Positions 1-10,122 of a stretch of 64,000 nt of DNA are shown in pieces. Below the pieces are notes generated by a model that saw only the letters and a program-made list of their open reading frames with translations, was not told the origin of the DNA and searched no databases. A program made the translations under genes and the position numbers. The stretch is from positions 1-64,000 of the forward strand of contig JBDHVW010000018.1 of NCBI GenBank assembly GCA_039809865.1, given 5' to 3'. Each line of letters opens with the position of its first letter. Positions within the stretch are counted from its first letter, which is position 1. Source of the DNA: QWHO01 sp039809865. Lineage in GTDB: Bacteria > Vulcanimicrobiota > Xenobia > Xenobiales > QWHO01.

Positions 1-314
1 CGGCCTTCGCCGCGATCATCCGCGGATTCGACGGCACCGCCGATGAGATGGCAACGCTGTCCAACTCGCTGCTCAGCCTCTACGACGCCTCGTCGAAGCT
101 GCTGGCCCAGCTCCGCGAGCAGCTCGTCGGAGCGCTCGACGACACGGCCGCCTCGATCGCCAACCTGACCGCGGTCGCCAACGCCTACGTCGTCCTGCAG
201 GACGTGATGAACAGCGACCCGCTGGCGGACGCCCAGGAGGTGATCCGAAAGGCCACCCAGGGCACGTCCCAGAGCCGGGGTTGGGGCGCCTCAGCCACGC
301 CCGCCACTCCTTAG
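1..314 (+). CDS. C-terminal part of an unknown protein (5' end outside window)
   Basis: The frame is open from the left edge (codons from position 3) to a TAG at 312-314, so this is the last ~103 residues of a longer protein. The visible part is Ala/Leu-rich and predicted helical, ending in a Ser/Gly/Thr/Pro-rich tail. An internal ATG at 48 would give only 88 aa and is probably not the start. It lies 18 nt before the first CHASE2 cyclase on the same strand, so it may be in the same operon. No family is recognised. Confidence 0.6.
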   Translation, partial: AFAAIIRGFDGTADEMATLSNSLLSLYDASSKLLAQLREQLVGALDDTAASIANLTAVANAYVVLQDVMNSDPLADAQEVIRKATQGTSQSRGWGASATPATP

Positions 315-332
315 GGCGCCGCTCCAGGGGCG

Positions 333-2129
333 ATGCCGAGTCGATCCGGCCTGTTCTTGGGCTGCTGTCTGCTCGGCATCGCTTTTTCTTTTCTGCCGTT
401 CCTGAATCGCCTGGAGCTGCCGCTGTACGACCTGCGCATCGAGTCGATGCAGCAGCTCGAGCGCGAGGGCGTCCCGAGGCACCCGAGCATTCAGCTCATC
501 GGGATCGATGAGGCGACCGCGCACGAATTCCCCGATTGGGGCCCGGCGGAGGAGGCGCGCGTGGGCGCAAACCTCGCCCAGGCTGGCGCCCGGGGAGTGC
601 TGCTCCTGCGCGGGCACGATCCGGTCCATGAGCCTCCCCTTCTGGCCGTGCAGAAGGGGACCGGCATCTTCTCGCAAGGGCTTCGTTTTCAAGGGCCGAC
701 CGGGGAGCTCTTACCGGACTGGGACAAGACGCTCGAGCAAGCGAACGAGTTGCCCACGGGCTCGCTGGATTTCCTGACCGACCCGGACCGGGTCGTGCGC
801 AAGGCTTACCTCGCGCTTGACCTCCCGGGGAAGAAGGAACCGCTGCCCGCCGCCGCGCTCTTGATGTTCGCCCGCCTCAACGAGGTTCCCGAGAGCGATA
901 TCCACATCGAGCCGAAGGGCATCCACGTCGGCTCGATCTACATCCCCACGGCGCCGGATCACTCGATCTACGTGCGCGTGCTGAGTCCGAAAACGCTCGA
1001 CCTTCACAACATGACCCAGGACGTGACGCGCGAGTACCTCACCCCCCTCCCGGCGGGCGTGTTCCTCAAGCGGGACAGCCCTATCTATCACTTCGCCCGG
1101 GGCCGCATCTTCCTGATGGGCGAATTCCTGTACCAGGCCACGGACCAGGTTACCAGCACACTGGGGCGCATGAAGAACCTGCAATTCCAGGCCTGTGTGC
1201 TGGATACCCTGATGGGCGGCTGGTATCTCCAGCCGGTTCCTACGCCCTACCAGCTGGCGCTCCTGGTCTTCTTCACCCTGTTCGCGGCCAGCTCGACCGG
1301 AGGAATGCGGCCGTTTGGCGCCACGCTTGTCCTGGCCAGCCTGGCGATCGGACTGTTCCTCTTCAGCTACTGGCTCTTTACCCGTGGATGGCTCTTGAAC
1401 ATCACCCGTCCCCTGGTGGCGGCGGTCCTGGCAAGTCTTCTCCTGAAGGCCACCCAGTTGTTGGGTATCATGAGCAACCTGCGCAAGTTCGGCGGCACCA
1501 GCGCCTTCGAGGCGGCCCGGAGCCTGGACGAGTCGCACCTGAACGTGGTCATCGAGCGCGAAGCCACCATCGTGTTTTGCAACCTGCCCGACCTGCTGCG
1601 GGTGCTCGAGCAGCAAGATTCGCCGGACTACTTCAAGCGTCGCCAGGAATTCTCGGTGCTCCTCAACGAGGTGGCCATGGCCAACCGCGGAATCGTGCTG
1701 GACTTCCAGGGTGACGCCCCCATGCTGGGCTTTGGCACCGACCAGAACCGTTCCGATCCTCTCCACGCCTACCACGGAGTACGAGCCGCCCTCGACATTG
1801 TCTCCCTGTACGTGCGCCTCTGTTACCTGTGGCCCGACGTCGAGGAGATGGACCTGCTGCGCGTTCGCTGTGGCGTGGCAACCGGCCCGGTGGCCCTGGG
1901 CCAGGTGGGCGCCCGCAAGAGCAAGCTGGCCCAGGCGGCCATCGGCGATACCACGAACGTGGCCGCGCGCCTGATGGGGGCTGCCCGCAAGAGGCGACTG
2001 GACGTGCTGGTGACCGCCACCACCCAGCAACGCTGCGACAACCGGTTCGACTTCCAGGCCATGGATCCGATCCCGCTCAAAGGCAAGGCCGAGCCCGTGC
2101 CGGTCGCGTTCCTGGGAGCCGACGTGTGA
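333..2129 (+). CDS. CHASE2-domain class III nucleotide cyclase, subunit A (first metal Asp lost)
   Basis: 598 aa. One N-terminal membrane segment (~6-24), an extracytoplasmic CHASE2 sensor (~30-300), three membrane segments (~305-375) and a C-terminal class III cyclase domain (~405-595). In the catalytic domain the first metal-binding Asp is Asn417 (VFCN where families have F-x-D), while Asp461 of the Q-G-D motif is kept. The transition-state Asn542 and Arg546 (NVAARL) are intact. Alone it should be inactive at its own metal site. It overlaps the next cyclase by 4 nt (GTGA). The partner shows the reciprocal pattern, suggesting a heterodimer. The domain calls are secure; substrate (cAMP or cGMP) is not, because the usual substrate-specifying Lys is replaced. 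Confidence 0.88.
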   Translation: MPSRSGLFLGCCLLGIAFSFLPFLNRLELPLYDLRIESMQQLEREGVPRHPSIQLIGIDEATAHEFPDWGPAEEARVGANLAQAGARGVLLLRGHDPVHEPPLLAVQKGTGIFSQGLRFQGPTGELLPDWDKTLEQANELPTGSLDFLTDPDRVVRKAYLALDLPGKKEPLPAAALLMFARLNEVPESDIHIEPKGIHVGSIYIPTAPDHSIYVRVLSPKTLDLHNMTQDVTREYLTPLPAGVFLKRDSPIYHFARGRIFLMGEFLYQATDQVTSTLGRMKNLQFQACVLDTLMGGWYLQPVPTPYQLALLVFFTLFAASSTGGMRPFGATLVLASLAIGLFLFSYWLFTRGWLLNITRPLVAAVLASLLLKATQLLGIMSNLRKFGGTSAFEAARSLDESHLNVVIEREATIVFCNLPDLLRVLEQQDSPDYFKRRQEFSVLLNEVAMANRGIVLDFQGDAPMLGFGTDQNRSDPLHAYHGVRAALDIVSLYVRLCYLWPDVEEMDLLRVRCGVATGPVALGQVGARKSKLAQAAIGDTTNVAARLMGAARKRRLDVLVTATTQQRCDNRFDFQAMDPIPLKGKAEPVPVAFLGADV

Positions 2130-3994
2130 TCACCAACAGGGTCTACCGCCGGTTCATCCCCATGCTCGTGGCCGTACTCTCCTGGTGCATCGCGCACCTC
2201 CTGCTGGAGGGCACCCTGTATCGCTACGAAGCAAGCCCCTACGACTTCGTGATGCGCAATGTCAGCCAGCAAAGAACCGACCCGCGCATCCTGCTCGTCG
2301 GAATCGACGACAAGACCTACGAAGACAAACTGTTCAATCGGGAGAACCACGCCCAGCTCTTGCTCAACCTCAAGGAGCACGGCGCGGCGGCCGTCTTCAT
2401 GGACATCGTGTTCGACATCGACCGCGACCCGGACATCGACCAGGCTCTGGCCGAAGCCGTCACCGAGAACGGTCGGGTGGTGCTGGCCACCTCTCTCGAG
2501 CTAAGCTTCGTCGAGACGGAGGACCGAAAGACCCGGGTTCTCGGACTGGCCAAACTGATCGACCCCCTGGAGAAATGCATCGCCGACGGTGACGCTTTGC
2601 CGGGCCTGATCAACACCTTTCCCGACGCGGACAACATCGTGCGGAGAGCCGCTCTGGGTCTTCGTTCCTCGGACATGCCCAGGCCCTTGCCCGGGCCCGC
2701 CCTCGCGACGCAGGCCCAGTTGAGCGGGCTGCGCCTCTCCGACCTCGAGTTCGACCGCAAGACGGGGCGCGTGATCGCGCCCCCGCTGACGATTCCGACG
2801 CATCATCAAGACAACACGACGGAAGACGAGCTCATGGGGCGCGAGCTCTTCACCCTGCCGATCAACTTTCTGCCCCCAGCCACAGGGCCGGACGCCAGCC
2901 AGAATCCACACGCCCTGACGGTAGTCCCTTACTGGGCGCTGTTGGACCCGGACAGCCCTCTGCTCGAGCAGACCCGCGGGGCGATCGTGGTCGTGGGTGA
3001 CAACTCGTCGAAAGATACCGACGTCTATCCCACGCCCGTAGGCCCGATGAAGGGCTTCGAGATCCATGCGCAGGCGCTGAACACCGTGCTGACCGGCCCC
3101 TATCAGCGGCCCGTCCCCGCGCGGTTGACCGGGCTCGTGTCTTTCGGCTTCTATCTGGCCCTGGCCATTGGAGTCATGCGAGCCCGGACCAAATGGAGTG
3201 CCCTTGCCGTGGCGCTGGGTCTCCTGGGAGCTCAAGTCGCTCTGTATGTGTTGGCCTTTACCTACGGGTGGCAGCTTCAAATCCTCAGTCCTCTCTTCGG
3301 CTCGTTGGTGGCGATGACACTGGCCCTGATGGCCAGGCTGGTTCTGACGGCCAGCGTGCTGGAGCGCTATGTCCCCCCTGAGGTGGTCAGCATGATGCTC
3401 TCGGCCGGACGAACCCGTCCGCGCACGGGCGTGGCTACCGTGATCGTCACGGACATCCGCGGATACACCACCCTTTCGGAGGGGCGCACCCCGCGGGAGA
3501 TGCTCAAGCTCCTCAACGAGTACCACAGCGTGACCGTGGCTATTTACGAAAAGCACGGCGGGCGGGCTCTGACCTACCAGGGCGACGCTCAAATCATTGC
3601 CTTCAGCAAGCGGGGCCGCAACAACCCCGCCGCCAACGCCATCAAGGCGGCACTGGACATGCAGAAGGCGGTCGACATGCTGCGCGTCCACTGGGGACTG
3701 ATCAGCAAATCTGACTTCGACGTCGGAGCGGCGGTGTGCACCGGGCCGGTGACGATCGGAGAGATCGGAACCACCGGCACGGGACGCGCGGAGTATACCG
3801 TCATCGGGCAGACCGTCCGCCAGGCGCACAAGATCCAGTCTCTGAGCCAGGAGGTCGGGCATACCGTCCTGTTGGACGAAGAGACGCTCGCGAGATCGAC
3901 GTTGTCGGTCCACGTCGAGGCCTTCGAGAGGACCCTCGAGGGCTCGGACCGGTCGGTCAAGATCTATGGACTGCGAGGGATCTCCAGACAGTAG
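2126..3994 (+). CDS. CHASE2-domain class III nucleotide cyclase, subunit B (metal Asps kept, Asn/Arg lost)
   Basis: 622 aa from a GTG that overlaps the upstream TGA (GTGA); an ATG at 2162 is the alternative start. Layout matches its neighbour: N-terminal membrane helix, CHASE2 (~30-330), three membrane helices (~335-410), cyclase domain (~430-620). Both metal Asps are present (Asp443 in VTDIRGYT, Asp487 in YQGD). The transition-state Asn is Arg565 and the catalytic Arg is Lys569, within the segment IGQTVRQAHK. Subunit A has exactly the residues missing here. The pair therefore resembles the C1/C2 arrangement of mammalian adenylyl cyclases, with one competent interface site. Sensor ligand unknown. 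Confidence 0.88.
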   Translation: MITNRVYRRFIPMLVAVLSWCIAHLLLEGTLYRYEASPYDFVMRNVSQQRTDPRILLVGIDDKTYEDKLFNRENHAQLLLNLKEHGAAAVFMDIVFDIDRDPDIDQALAEAVTENGRVVLATSLELSFVETEDRKTRVLGLAKLIDPLEKCIADGDALPGLINTFPDADNIVRRAALGLRSSDMPRPLPGPALATQAQLSGLRLSDLEFDRKTGRVIAPPLTIPTHHQDNTTEDELMGRELFTLPINFLPPATGPDASQNPHALTVVPYWALLDPDSPLLEQTRGAIVVVGDNSSKDTDVYPTPVGPMKGFEIHAQALNTVLTGPYQRPVPARLTGLVSFGFYLALAIGVMRARTKWSALAVALGLLGAQVALYVLAFTYGWQLQILSPLFGSLVAMTLALMARLVLTASVLERYVPPEVVSMMLSAGRTRPRTGVATVIVTDIRGYTTLSEGRTPREMLKLLNEYHSVTVAIYEKHGGRALTYQGDAQIIAFSKRGRNNPAANAIKAALDMQKAVDMLRVHWGLISKSDFDVGAAVCTGPVTIGEIGTTGTGRAEYTVIGQTVRQAHKIQSLSQEVGHTVLLDEETLARSTLSVHVEAFERTLEGSDRSVKIYGLRGISRQ

Positions 3995-4008
3995 AACACG
4001 GGGGCCCG

Positions 4009-4049
4009 GGCCCCGGGTGAAGGGTGGGGGATTTCCTTCACCCGGGGCC
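4009..4049 (+). terminator. Strong hairpin terminator after the cyclase operon
   Basis: A perfect 15-bp stem (4009-4023 pairs with 4035-4049, arm GGCCCCGGGTGAAGG) with an 11-nt loop, starting 14 nt after the cyclase stop and followed by AGTTTTCC. The U-run is short, so it may also act as an mRNA-stabilising structure. Confidence 0.7.
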
Positions 4050-4181
4050 AGTTTTCCGTGTGCCACGGGGCGACGGTCCACTCGCGAACGGGGCTACCTT
4101 CGTTGGCTGGGGAGGAGGCCTCGAAGGGAAGCCCGCCCTGGGCGGGCGCGCTGGCGGGAGACGCGCAGGCGCGCTGACGCG

Positions 4182-4421
4182 CTAGACCCTGCCCATCACC
4201 CAGATGCTGCTCAGCATGAGGGCCAGAGAGATCCCGAAGAGGGCACCTTCTCTCAGCTCGGTGCATCGGGCCAGCCGGCTCACCTGACTCAGCAGTCGAC
4301 GGAACGCCTTCTCGAAGGTGCGTTTACGACGGCGGTCGGGTGTGCGGCCGAGCAGCCACGGGGTATTGGGACGGGGGGTCGGTTTCCAGGGCATTTCCAG
4401 GCGGATGGTCTGCGTGCTCAT
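4182..4421 (-). CDS. Small tail-anchored membrane protein downstream of lexA
   Basis: 79 aa from an ATG with a GGAGGA motif 13 nt upstream; an upstream in-frame start would add 19 residues. The N-terminal half is Pro/Arg-rich and basic (~residues 25-52), followed by one hydrophobic segment (~59-77) ending three residues before the C-terminus. It lies on the lexA strand, separated from the 72-aa ORF by 162 nt. No family is recognised. Position after lexA and the single membrane helix recall SOS cell-division inhibitors such as SidA or YneA, but this is inference from context only. Confidence 0.5.
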   Translation of the reverse strand: MSTQTIRLEMPWKPTPRPNTPWLLGRTPDRRRKRTFEKAFRRLLSQVSRLARCTELREGALFGISLALMLSSIWVMGRV

Positions 4422-4583
4422 GGCGTTTTCTGGTTCCTCCGATCGAAACTTGAGGGCGTGCTGTGTTTGTTTTGGCACGCTTGCTCGGGCAGGGCAGGTT
4501 GCACCAGAGGGCAGCCCTCGGCAGCCCCCTGTTTCGGGGTTGGTCGTGCGGTCAATGGTCTCGCGCTTGCGCGCAGGAGAGGG

Positions 4584-4802
4584 TCAGGTCGGTTCGGCGG
4601 TCGGGGGCTGCGGGTGCGGGAAGGACTCCAGCACCACGCTTCCAGGGAACAGGTCCAGAGCCCGCATCACGAACTGGGCGTGGGGGGTGCGCCGGCGAAC
4701 CGGACGCGAGCGCTGGGGAGCGGACGGCCGCCAGTCGGGCGGACCGGCCGAGCCGGTATTGCGGGCAGGCATTTGGGCAAAAGAAGGCTTAAGAGGTGAC
4801 AT
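4584..4802 (-). CDS. Small basic Pro/Arg-rich protein directly downstream of lexA
   Basis: 72 aa. The ATG is preceded by GGAGG with a 5-nt spacer, a near-ideal ribosome-binding site, which is the main evidence that it is a gene. The first 40 residues are rich in Pro, Arg and Ser; there is no membrane segment and no recognised domain. It starts 36 nt after the lexA stop on the same strand, so it is probably co-transcribed with lexA and would be SOS-inducible. Function unknown. Confidence 0.55.
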   Translation of the reverse strand: MSPLKPSFAQMPARNTGSAGPPDWRPSAPQRSRPVRRRTPHAQFVMRALDLFPGSVVLESFPHPQPPTAEPT

Positions 4803-4838
4803 GGGGACCTCCAGAATTTCGATTGAGAGCGGAAGAGA

Positions 4839-5465
4839 CTAGGTGTACTTGCGGATCAAAGCGGTCACCCGCCCCAGTAGTTGCAAGGGCACCGACTCGG
4901 TCACGACAATGTCTTGAAACTCGGGGTTGTCGGACCGGAGCACCACGCGATCTTTCTCGCGCCAGAACCTTTTGACGGTCGCCTCGTCGTCGATCAGCGC
5001 CACCACAATCTCGCCATTGTTGGCATTGGGCCGCTTCTCGACCAGCACCAGGTCTCCCGGCTGGATGGCTTCGGCCATACTGCGTCCGCGCACCCGCAGG
5101 AGAAAACTCTCACCGGAGACTCCCAGCCAGTCGGACCGGACCGGCAGGCGGTCCTCGACGTTCTCGACCGCGGTGATCGGCACTCCGGCCGCCACCTCGC
5201 CGAGCAGGGGCACCATCTGCACATCGTCCAGCGCCGGCTTGGCGTCCATCAGGTGCGGGGCGATCTGGATGGCGCGAGCTTTGGAGTCTCGCTTGATGCA
5301 GCCCTTCTTCTCCAGCGCCTCGAGGTGGCGCTGGACACCCTGGGTGGACTGCATGTTGAAGTGGGCGGAGATCTCGCGAATCGAGGGGGGATACCCACGC
5401 TCGCGAACGGTATCGATCAGGAAGTTGAGAACCTCATCCTGCCGCGCCGTAATCTCTCGAGTCAT
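4839..5465 (-). CDS. lexA: LexA repressor of the SOS response
   Basis: 208 aa (E. coli LexA is 202). The N-terminal winged helix-turn-helix (~1-70) begins MTREITARQDEV as in other LexA proteins. The autocleavage bond is Ala93-Gly94, with catalytic Ser129 (GRSM) and Lys165 (ATVKRF) in the S24 peptidase domain. The ATG at 5465 was chosen because it has GGAGG with a 5-nt spacer and matches the family N-terminus; the longer frame to 5534 would run through the operator and promoter. Two operator-like palindromes and a consensus promoter lie just upstream, so it is autoregulated. Two small ORFs follow on the same strand. Confidence 0.96.
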   Translation of the reverse strand: MTREITARQDEVLNFLIDTVRERGYPPSIREISAHFNMQSTQGVQRHLEALEKKGCIKRDSKARAIQIAPHLMDAKPALDDVQMVPLLGEVAAGVPITAVENVEDRLPVRSDWLGVSGESFLLRVRGRSMAEAIQPGDLVLVEKRPNANNGEIVVALIDDEATVKRFWREKDRVVLRSDNPEFQDIVVTESVPLQLLGRVTALIRKYT

Positions 5466-5484
5466 CTCCGCCTCCGGTTCTTTA

Positions 5485-5534
5485 GTGGACATTTGTCCAC
5501 CGTCTGAAATTGATTCTAGTGGACAGGCGTTCAC
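5485..5534. promoter_or_regulatory. Two LexA-box-like palindromes
   Basis: Box 1 at 5485-5500 reads GTGGACATTTGTCCAC, with 7-nt arms around TT. Box 2 at 5519-5534 reads GTGGACAGGCGTTCAC on the plus strand. Shared pattern GTGGAC-N4-GTYCAC, a variant of the Gram-positive GAAC-N4-GTTC box. Box 1 lies between the -10 element and the lexA ATG, and box 2 fills the spacer between -35 and -10, both positions expected for repression. Confidence 0.75.
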
Positions 5535-5541
5535 CTGTCAA
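5513..5541 (-). promoter_or_regulatory. lexA sigma-70-type promoter
   Basis: On the minus strand TTGACA (5541-5536), a 17-nt spacer and TAGAAT (5518-5513): a full-consensus -35, optimal spacing and a one-mismatch -10. The -10 ends 47 nt before the lexA ATG. Confidence 0.85.
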
Positions 5542-5648
5542 GCCCATGATCGAAAATCTTGCAAGTCCAGCTCGAATCGGCTTCATTACGCCACTCCCCG
5601 GGACAGGCCGCCCTGGCGGGAGGGGGCGCGCCTACGGCGAATAAAGGT

Positions 5649-7804
<2,156 letters not shown>

Positions 7805-7808
<4 letters not shown>

Positions 7809-8236
7809 GCGTGCAGGTCTGGGTGAGCCAGGGGCAGCTGGCGCCCGAAGAGCGCTTCTCGGTGGCGTTCCTGCGGCGTGTAGCCCGGCTGGCAGCGGCC
7901 GAAGGGGGCTGCTCGGAGGCGGCGGAGATCAGCCTGACCCTGACCGACGACCCGGTCATCCACCGGCTCAATCGCGATTACCGCGGCAAAGATGCGCCTA
8001 CGGACGTGCTGGCCTTCGCCCAGGAGAGCTCGCCCGGGCCCCATCGCGTGCTGGGCGACGTCATCGTCTCGCTGGAGACGGCCCGCCGCCAGGCGACCGG
8101 AACTCTCGAGCGCGAAGTGGCCTGGCTGATCAGCCACGGGGTGCTCCATCTGCTGGGTTATGACCACCAGACCGAGGCTGAGCTGCAGGCCATGCGGGCC
8201 CGCGAGAACGCCGTGCTGGAGCGTCTCGCGCTATGA
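7805..8236 (+). CDS. ybeY: Endoribonuclease YbeY (16S rRNA maturation factor)
   Basis: 143 aa from a GTG overlapping the upstream TGA (GTGA); GTG 7811 is an alternative. The diagnostic zinc motif H-G-x-L-H-L-x-G-Y-D-H starts at His111. YbeY acts in 16S rRNA 3'-end maturation and ribosome quality control. It sits between pgpH and dgkA and overlaps both by 4 nt, indicating translational coupling. Confidence 0.95.
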
Positions 8237-9036
8237 GCGACGCGATCATCGACCCGCGCGAGGGCGAGGAGGCTCCTCCCCCGCGACGGATCTTCCAGCC
8301 CCCGCCCCTGACCAACAAGAAGAACCCGGGAGTGGTCAGCAGCCTCGACCACGCCGCCGACGGCCTGGTGTACGCCGTGCGCCGCGAGCGCAACCTCAAG
8401 ATTCACTTCGTGGCCGCCGTGGCGGTGCTGCTGCTTTGCCTCGGGCTCGACCTCAACGCCCTCCAGCTTTTGTGCGTGGGCTTCGCCGTGGTGCTGGTCA
8501 TCGTCACCGAGCTCATCAACACGGCCATCGAGACGATGATCGACCTGATGACCACCGCCCACCATCCCCTGGCCAAGGTGGCCAAGGACGTCAGCGCCGG
8601 AGCCGTGCTGGTCGCCTCGATCAATGCCCTGGTGGTCGGTTACCTGGTGCTGTTGCCGCCCGTCATGACGCTCTTTACCCAGAGCGACAGCATCATTCTG
8701 CGCGTCCAGAAACATCCCGCTCACGCCGCCAGCCTCGCCATCGCGTTGATCCTGGTGGCGGTCCTGGTCGGGAAGGCCGTGGGGCAGCGAGGCACCTTCA
8801 CCAAAGGCGGCCTCATCAGCGGCCACGCCGCCCTGGCCTTCGGGTCCGGGACGGCCATCGTGTTGATCACGCGCCAGCCGCTGGTGGCCGGACTGACCTT
8901 CCTCATGTCGGCCCTGGTGGCTCACAGCCGCGTCGAGGCGGGCATTCACCAGTGGCGCGAGGTCATTCTCGGCGCCGTGTGCGGCACCGGCCTGTCGCTG
9001 CTGGTGTTTTATCTCTTCCAATCCTTCAGCTATTGA
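8233..9036 (+). CDS. DgkA-type lipid kinase fused to a PAP2-type phosphatase domain
   Basis: 267 aa. Residues ~35-140 are a DgkA/undecaprenol kinase domain with the ELINTAIE motif at 93-100, followed by KVAKDVSAGAV. Residues ~160-260 are a short PAP2-like membrane domain with SGH at 196-198 and SRVEAGIHQWREV at 232-244, matching the C2/C3 motifs of lipid phosphatases. The protein could both make and remove a lipid phosphate (undecaprenyl or diacylglycerol phosphate). It begins at an ATGA overlap with ybeY and ends the cluster. The PAP2 part lacks a clear N-terminal K-x6-RP motif, so its activity is uncertain. Confidence 0.85.
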   Translation: MSDAIIDPREGEEAPPPRRIFQPPPLTNKKNPGVVSSLDHAADGLVYAVRRERNLKIHFVAAVAVLLLCLGLDLNALQLLCVGFAVVLVIVTELINTAIETMIDLMTTAHHPLAKVAKDVSAGAVLVASINALVVGYLVLLPPVMTLFTQSDSIILRVQKHPAHAASLAIALILVAVLVGKAVGQRGTFTKGGLISGHAALAFGSGTAIVLITRQPLVAGLTFLMSALVAHSRVEAGIHQWREVILGAVCGTGLSLLVFYLFQSFSY

Positions 9037-9061
9037 CCCCCTGGACGGTCCCTGGTAACAT
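9033..9061 (+). promoter_or_regulatory. Candidate sigma-70 promoter for the 9121 gene
   Basis: TTGACC (9033-9038), 17-nt spacer, TAACAT (9056-9061), 59 nt before the next start codon and overlapping the last codons of the upstream gene. Confidence 0.5.
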
Positions 9062-9120
9062 AACTCACCCGGGGTCAAGACTCCGGGAGGGGTCATCCTC
9101 AAGAATCGAGGTGACCCGAG

Positions 9121-10122
9121 ATGCGCCTGCCCGCTCCCCTTTCCCTCACCTACCCCGTGCTCTCGCTTGTGAGCTCCACTTGTCAGCGCCAGCTCTCGGA
9201 GAGTGAGCGCCAGGTGGCGCTCTGGAGTTCCCGGGTCAGCCAGGTCGGCGGTCTTCGCAAGTTGATGGGTTGGATAGTCGCCGGCTCGCTGACTCTGCTG
9301 CAGTTCGGCTGGTGGATCCCTCTGCTCTGCGCTTTCTTCCACGGCTTACTCACGATTCTTTACGCCCGCTGGGAAGGGGAGCTCGCGGGCTGGGAAGAGG
9401 CACGGCGAGGCCAGACTCAGCTCCCGCGGCTGGCTCAGCCACTGGAACGACTCGGGATGCGCGACTGCCACATCCAGGTCTCCCCTGGCAGGCCGAAGCT
9501 CCTGTCCCGGCGGACGAGCGGCGGTCAGACCGACAGCGAGTATCGCTCCGATTGGATTGTCATCCGGGGGCATCGGGGAGACCTGGAGGTGGAGCTGGCG
9601 CTGCGGGACGAGGTCGCGATCTGGGAATACCAGGGCCAGTGCGAGCCCAGCTGCACCTGCCGGGAGGAGACCCACAGCTCCAGCCTCTGGGCTCGCTGCC
9701 GGGCGCAGAATCCCCTCGACCGGCGCAATGCGCTCATCCGGCGCAGTTTTCCGCGTCGGGCCGATTGCGCCGATCTGGTCGCCCTTCTCAACGAGATGGA
9801 AGGGTGGGACGTCGAGCCCCGGCCGTGCTCCTGCCCGGGCTGCGGCCTGGAAATGGGGCCGGAGGGCTGTTGCGGAGCCGTTTGGGTCGAAAGGCGCTCG
9901 AAACACGGGAAGAATCTGTGGCCCGCTCCCGACAGCGTGGTTCCCTTCGGCCAGCGCACTTGTCCCGGTTGCGACTCCCCCCTGGAAGTGGTACGCATAG
10001 ACCGAATTCCCGTGGAAACCTGCTCGCAATGCATGGGGTTCTGGGTTTCCAGGAACTTTCAGCCACATCCCGTAGGCTGGGGGCATGAACGTCACCAGAG
10101 TCAACGCGCAACCGATTCGTGA
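9121..10122 (+). CDS. Membrane-associated Cys-rich protein with C-terminal zinc-ribbon
   Basis: 333 aa with a GAGGTG ribosome-binding site 8 nt before the ATG. Residues ~40-80 form one or two hydrophobic segments. The rest is soluble and Cys-rich: paired motifs CSCPGC and, near the C-terminus, C-P-x-C ... C-S-Q-C-M-G-F-W, which resembles the TFIIB-type zinc ribbon (zf-TFIIB). The 3' end overlaps the glpD-like start by 38 nt. No overall family recognised. The good start site and intact Cys motifs argue that it is real. Confidence 0.6.
   Translation: MRLPAPLSLTYPVLSLVSSTCQRQLSESERQVALWSSRVSQVGGLRKLMGWIVAGSLTLLQFGWWIPLLCAFFHGLLTILYARWEGELAGWEEARRGQTQLPRLAQPLERLGMRDCHIQVSPGRPKLLSRRTSGGQTDSEYRSDWIVIRGHRGDLEVELALRDEVAIWEYQGQCEPSCTCREETHSSSLWARCRAQNPLDRRNALIRRSFPRRADCADLVALLNEMEGWDVEPRPCSCPGCGLEMGPEGCCGAVWVERRSKHGKNLWPAPDSVVPFGQRTCPGCDSPLEVVRIDRIPVETCSQCMGFWVSRNFQPHPVGWGHERHQSQRATDS

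Noticed and set aside
1829..2125. N-terminal extension of the second cyclase inside the first
   Set aside because: Arg/Gly-rich frame-shifted reading of the first cyclase domain; the GTG at 2126 with a 4-nt overlap is a natural start.
4131..4147. GCCCGCCC/GGGCGGGC palindrome as a terminator
   Set aside because: The loop would be one base and there is no T-run; probably chance in GC-rich DNA.
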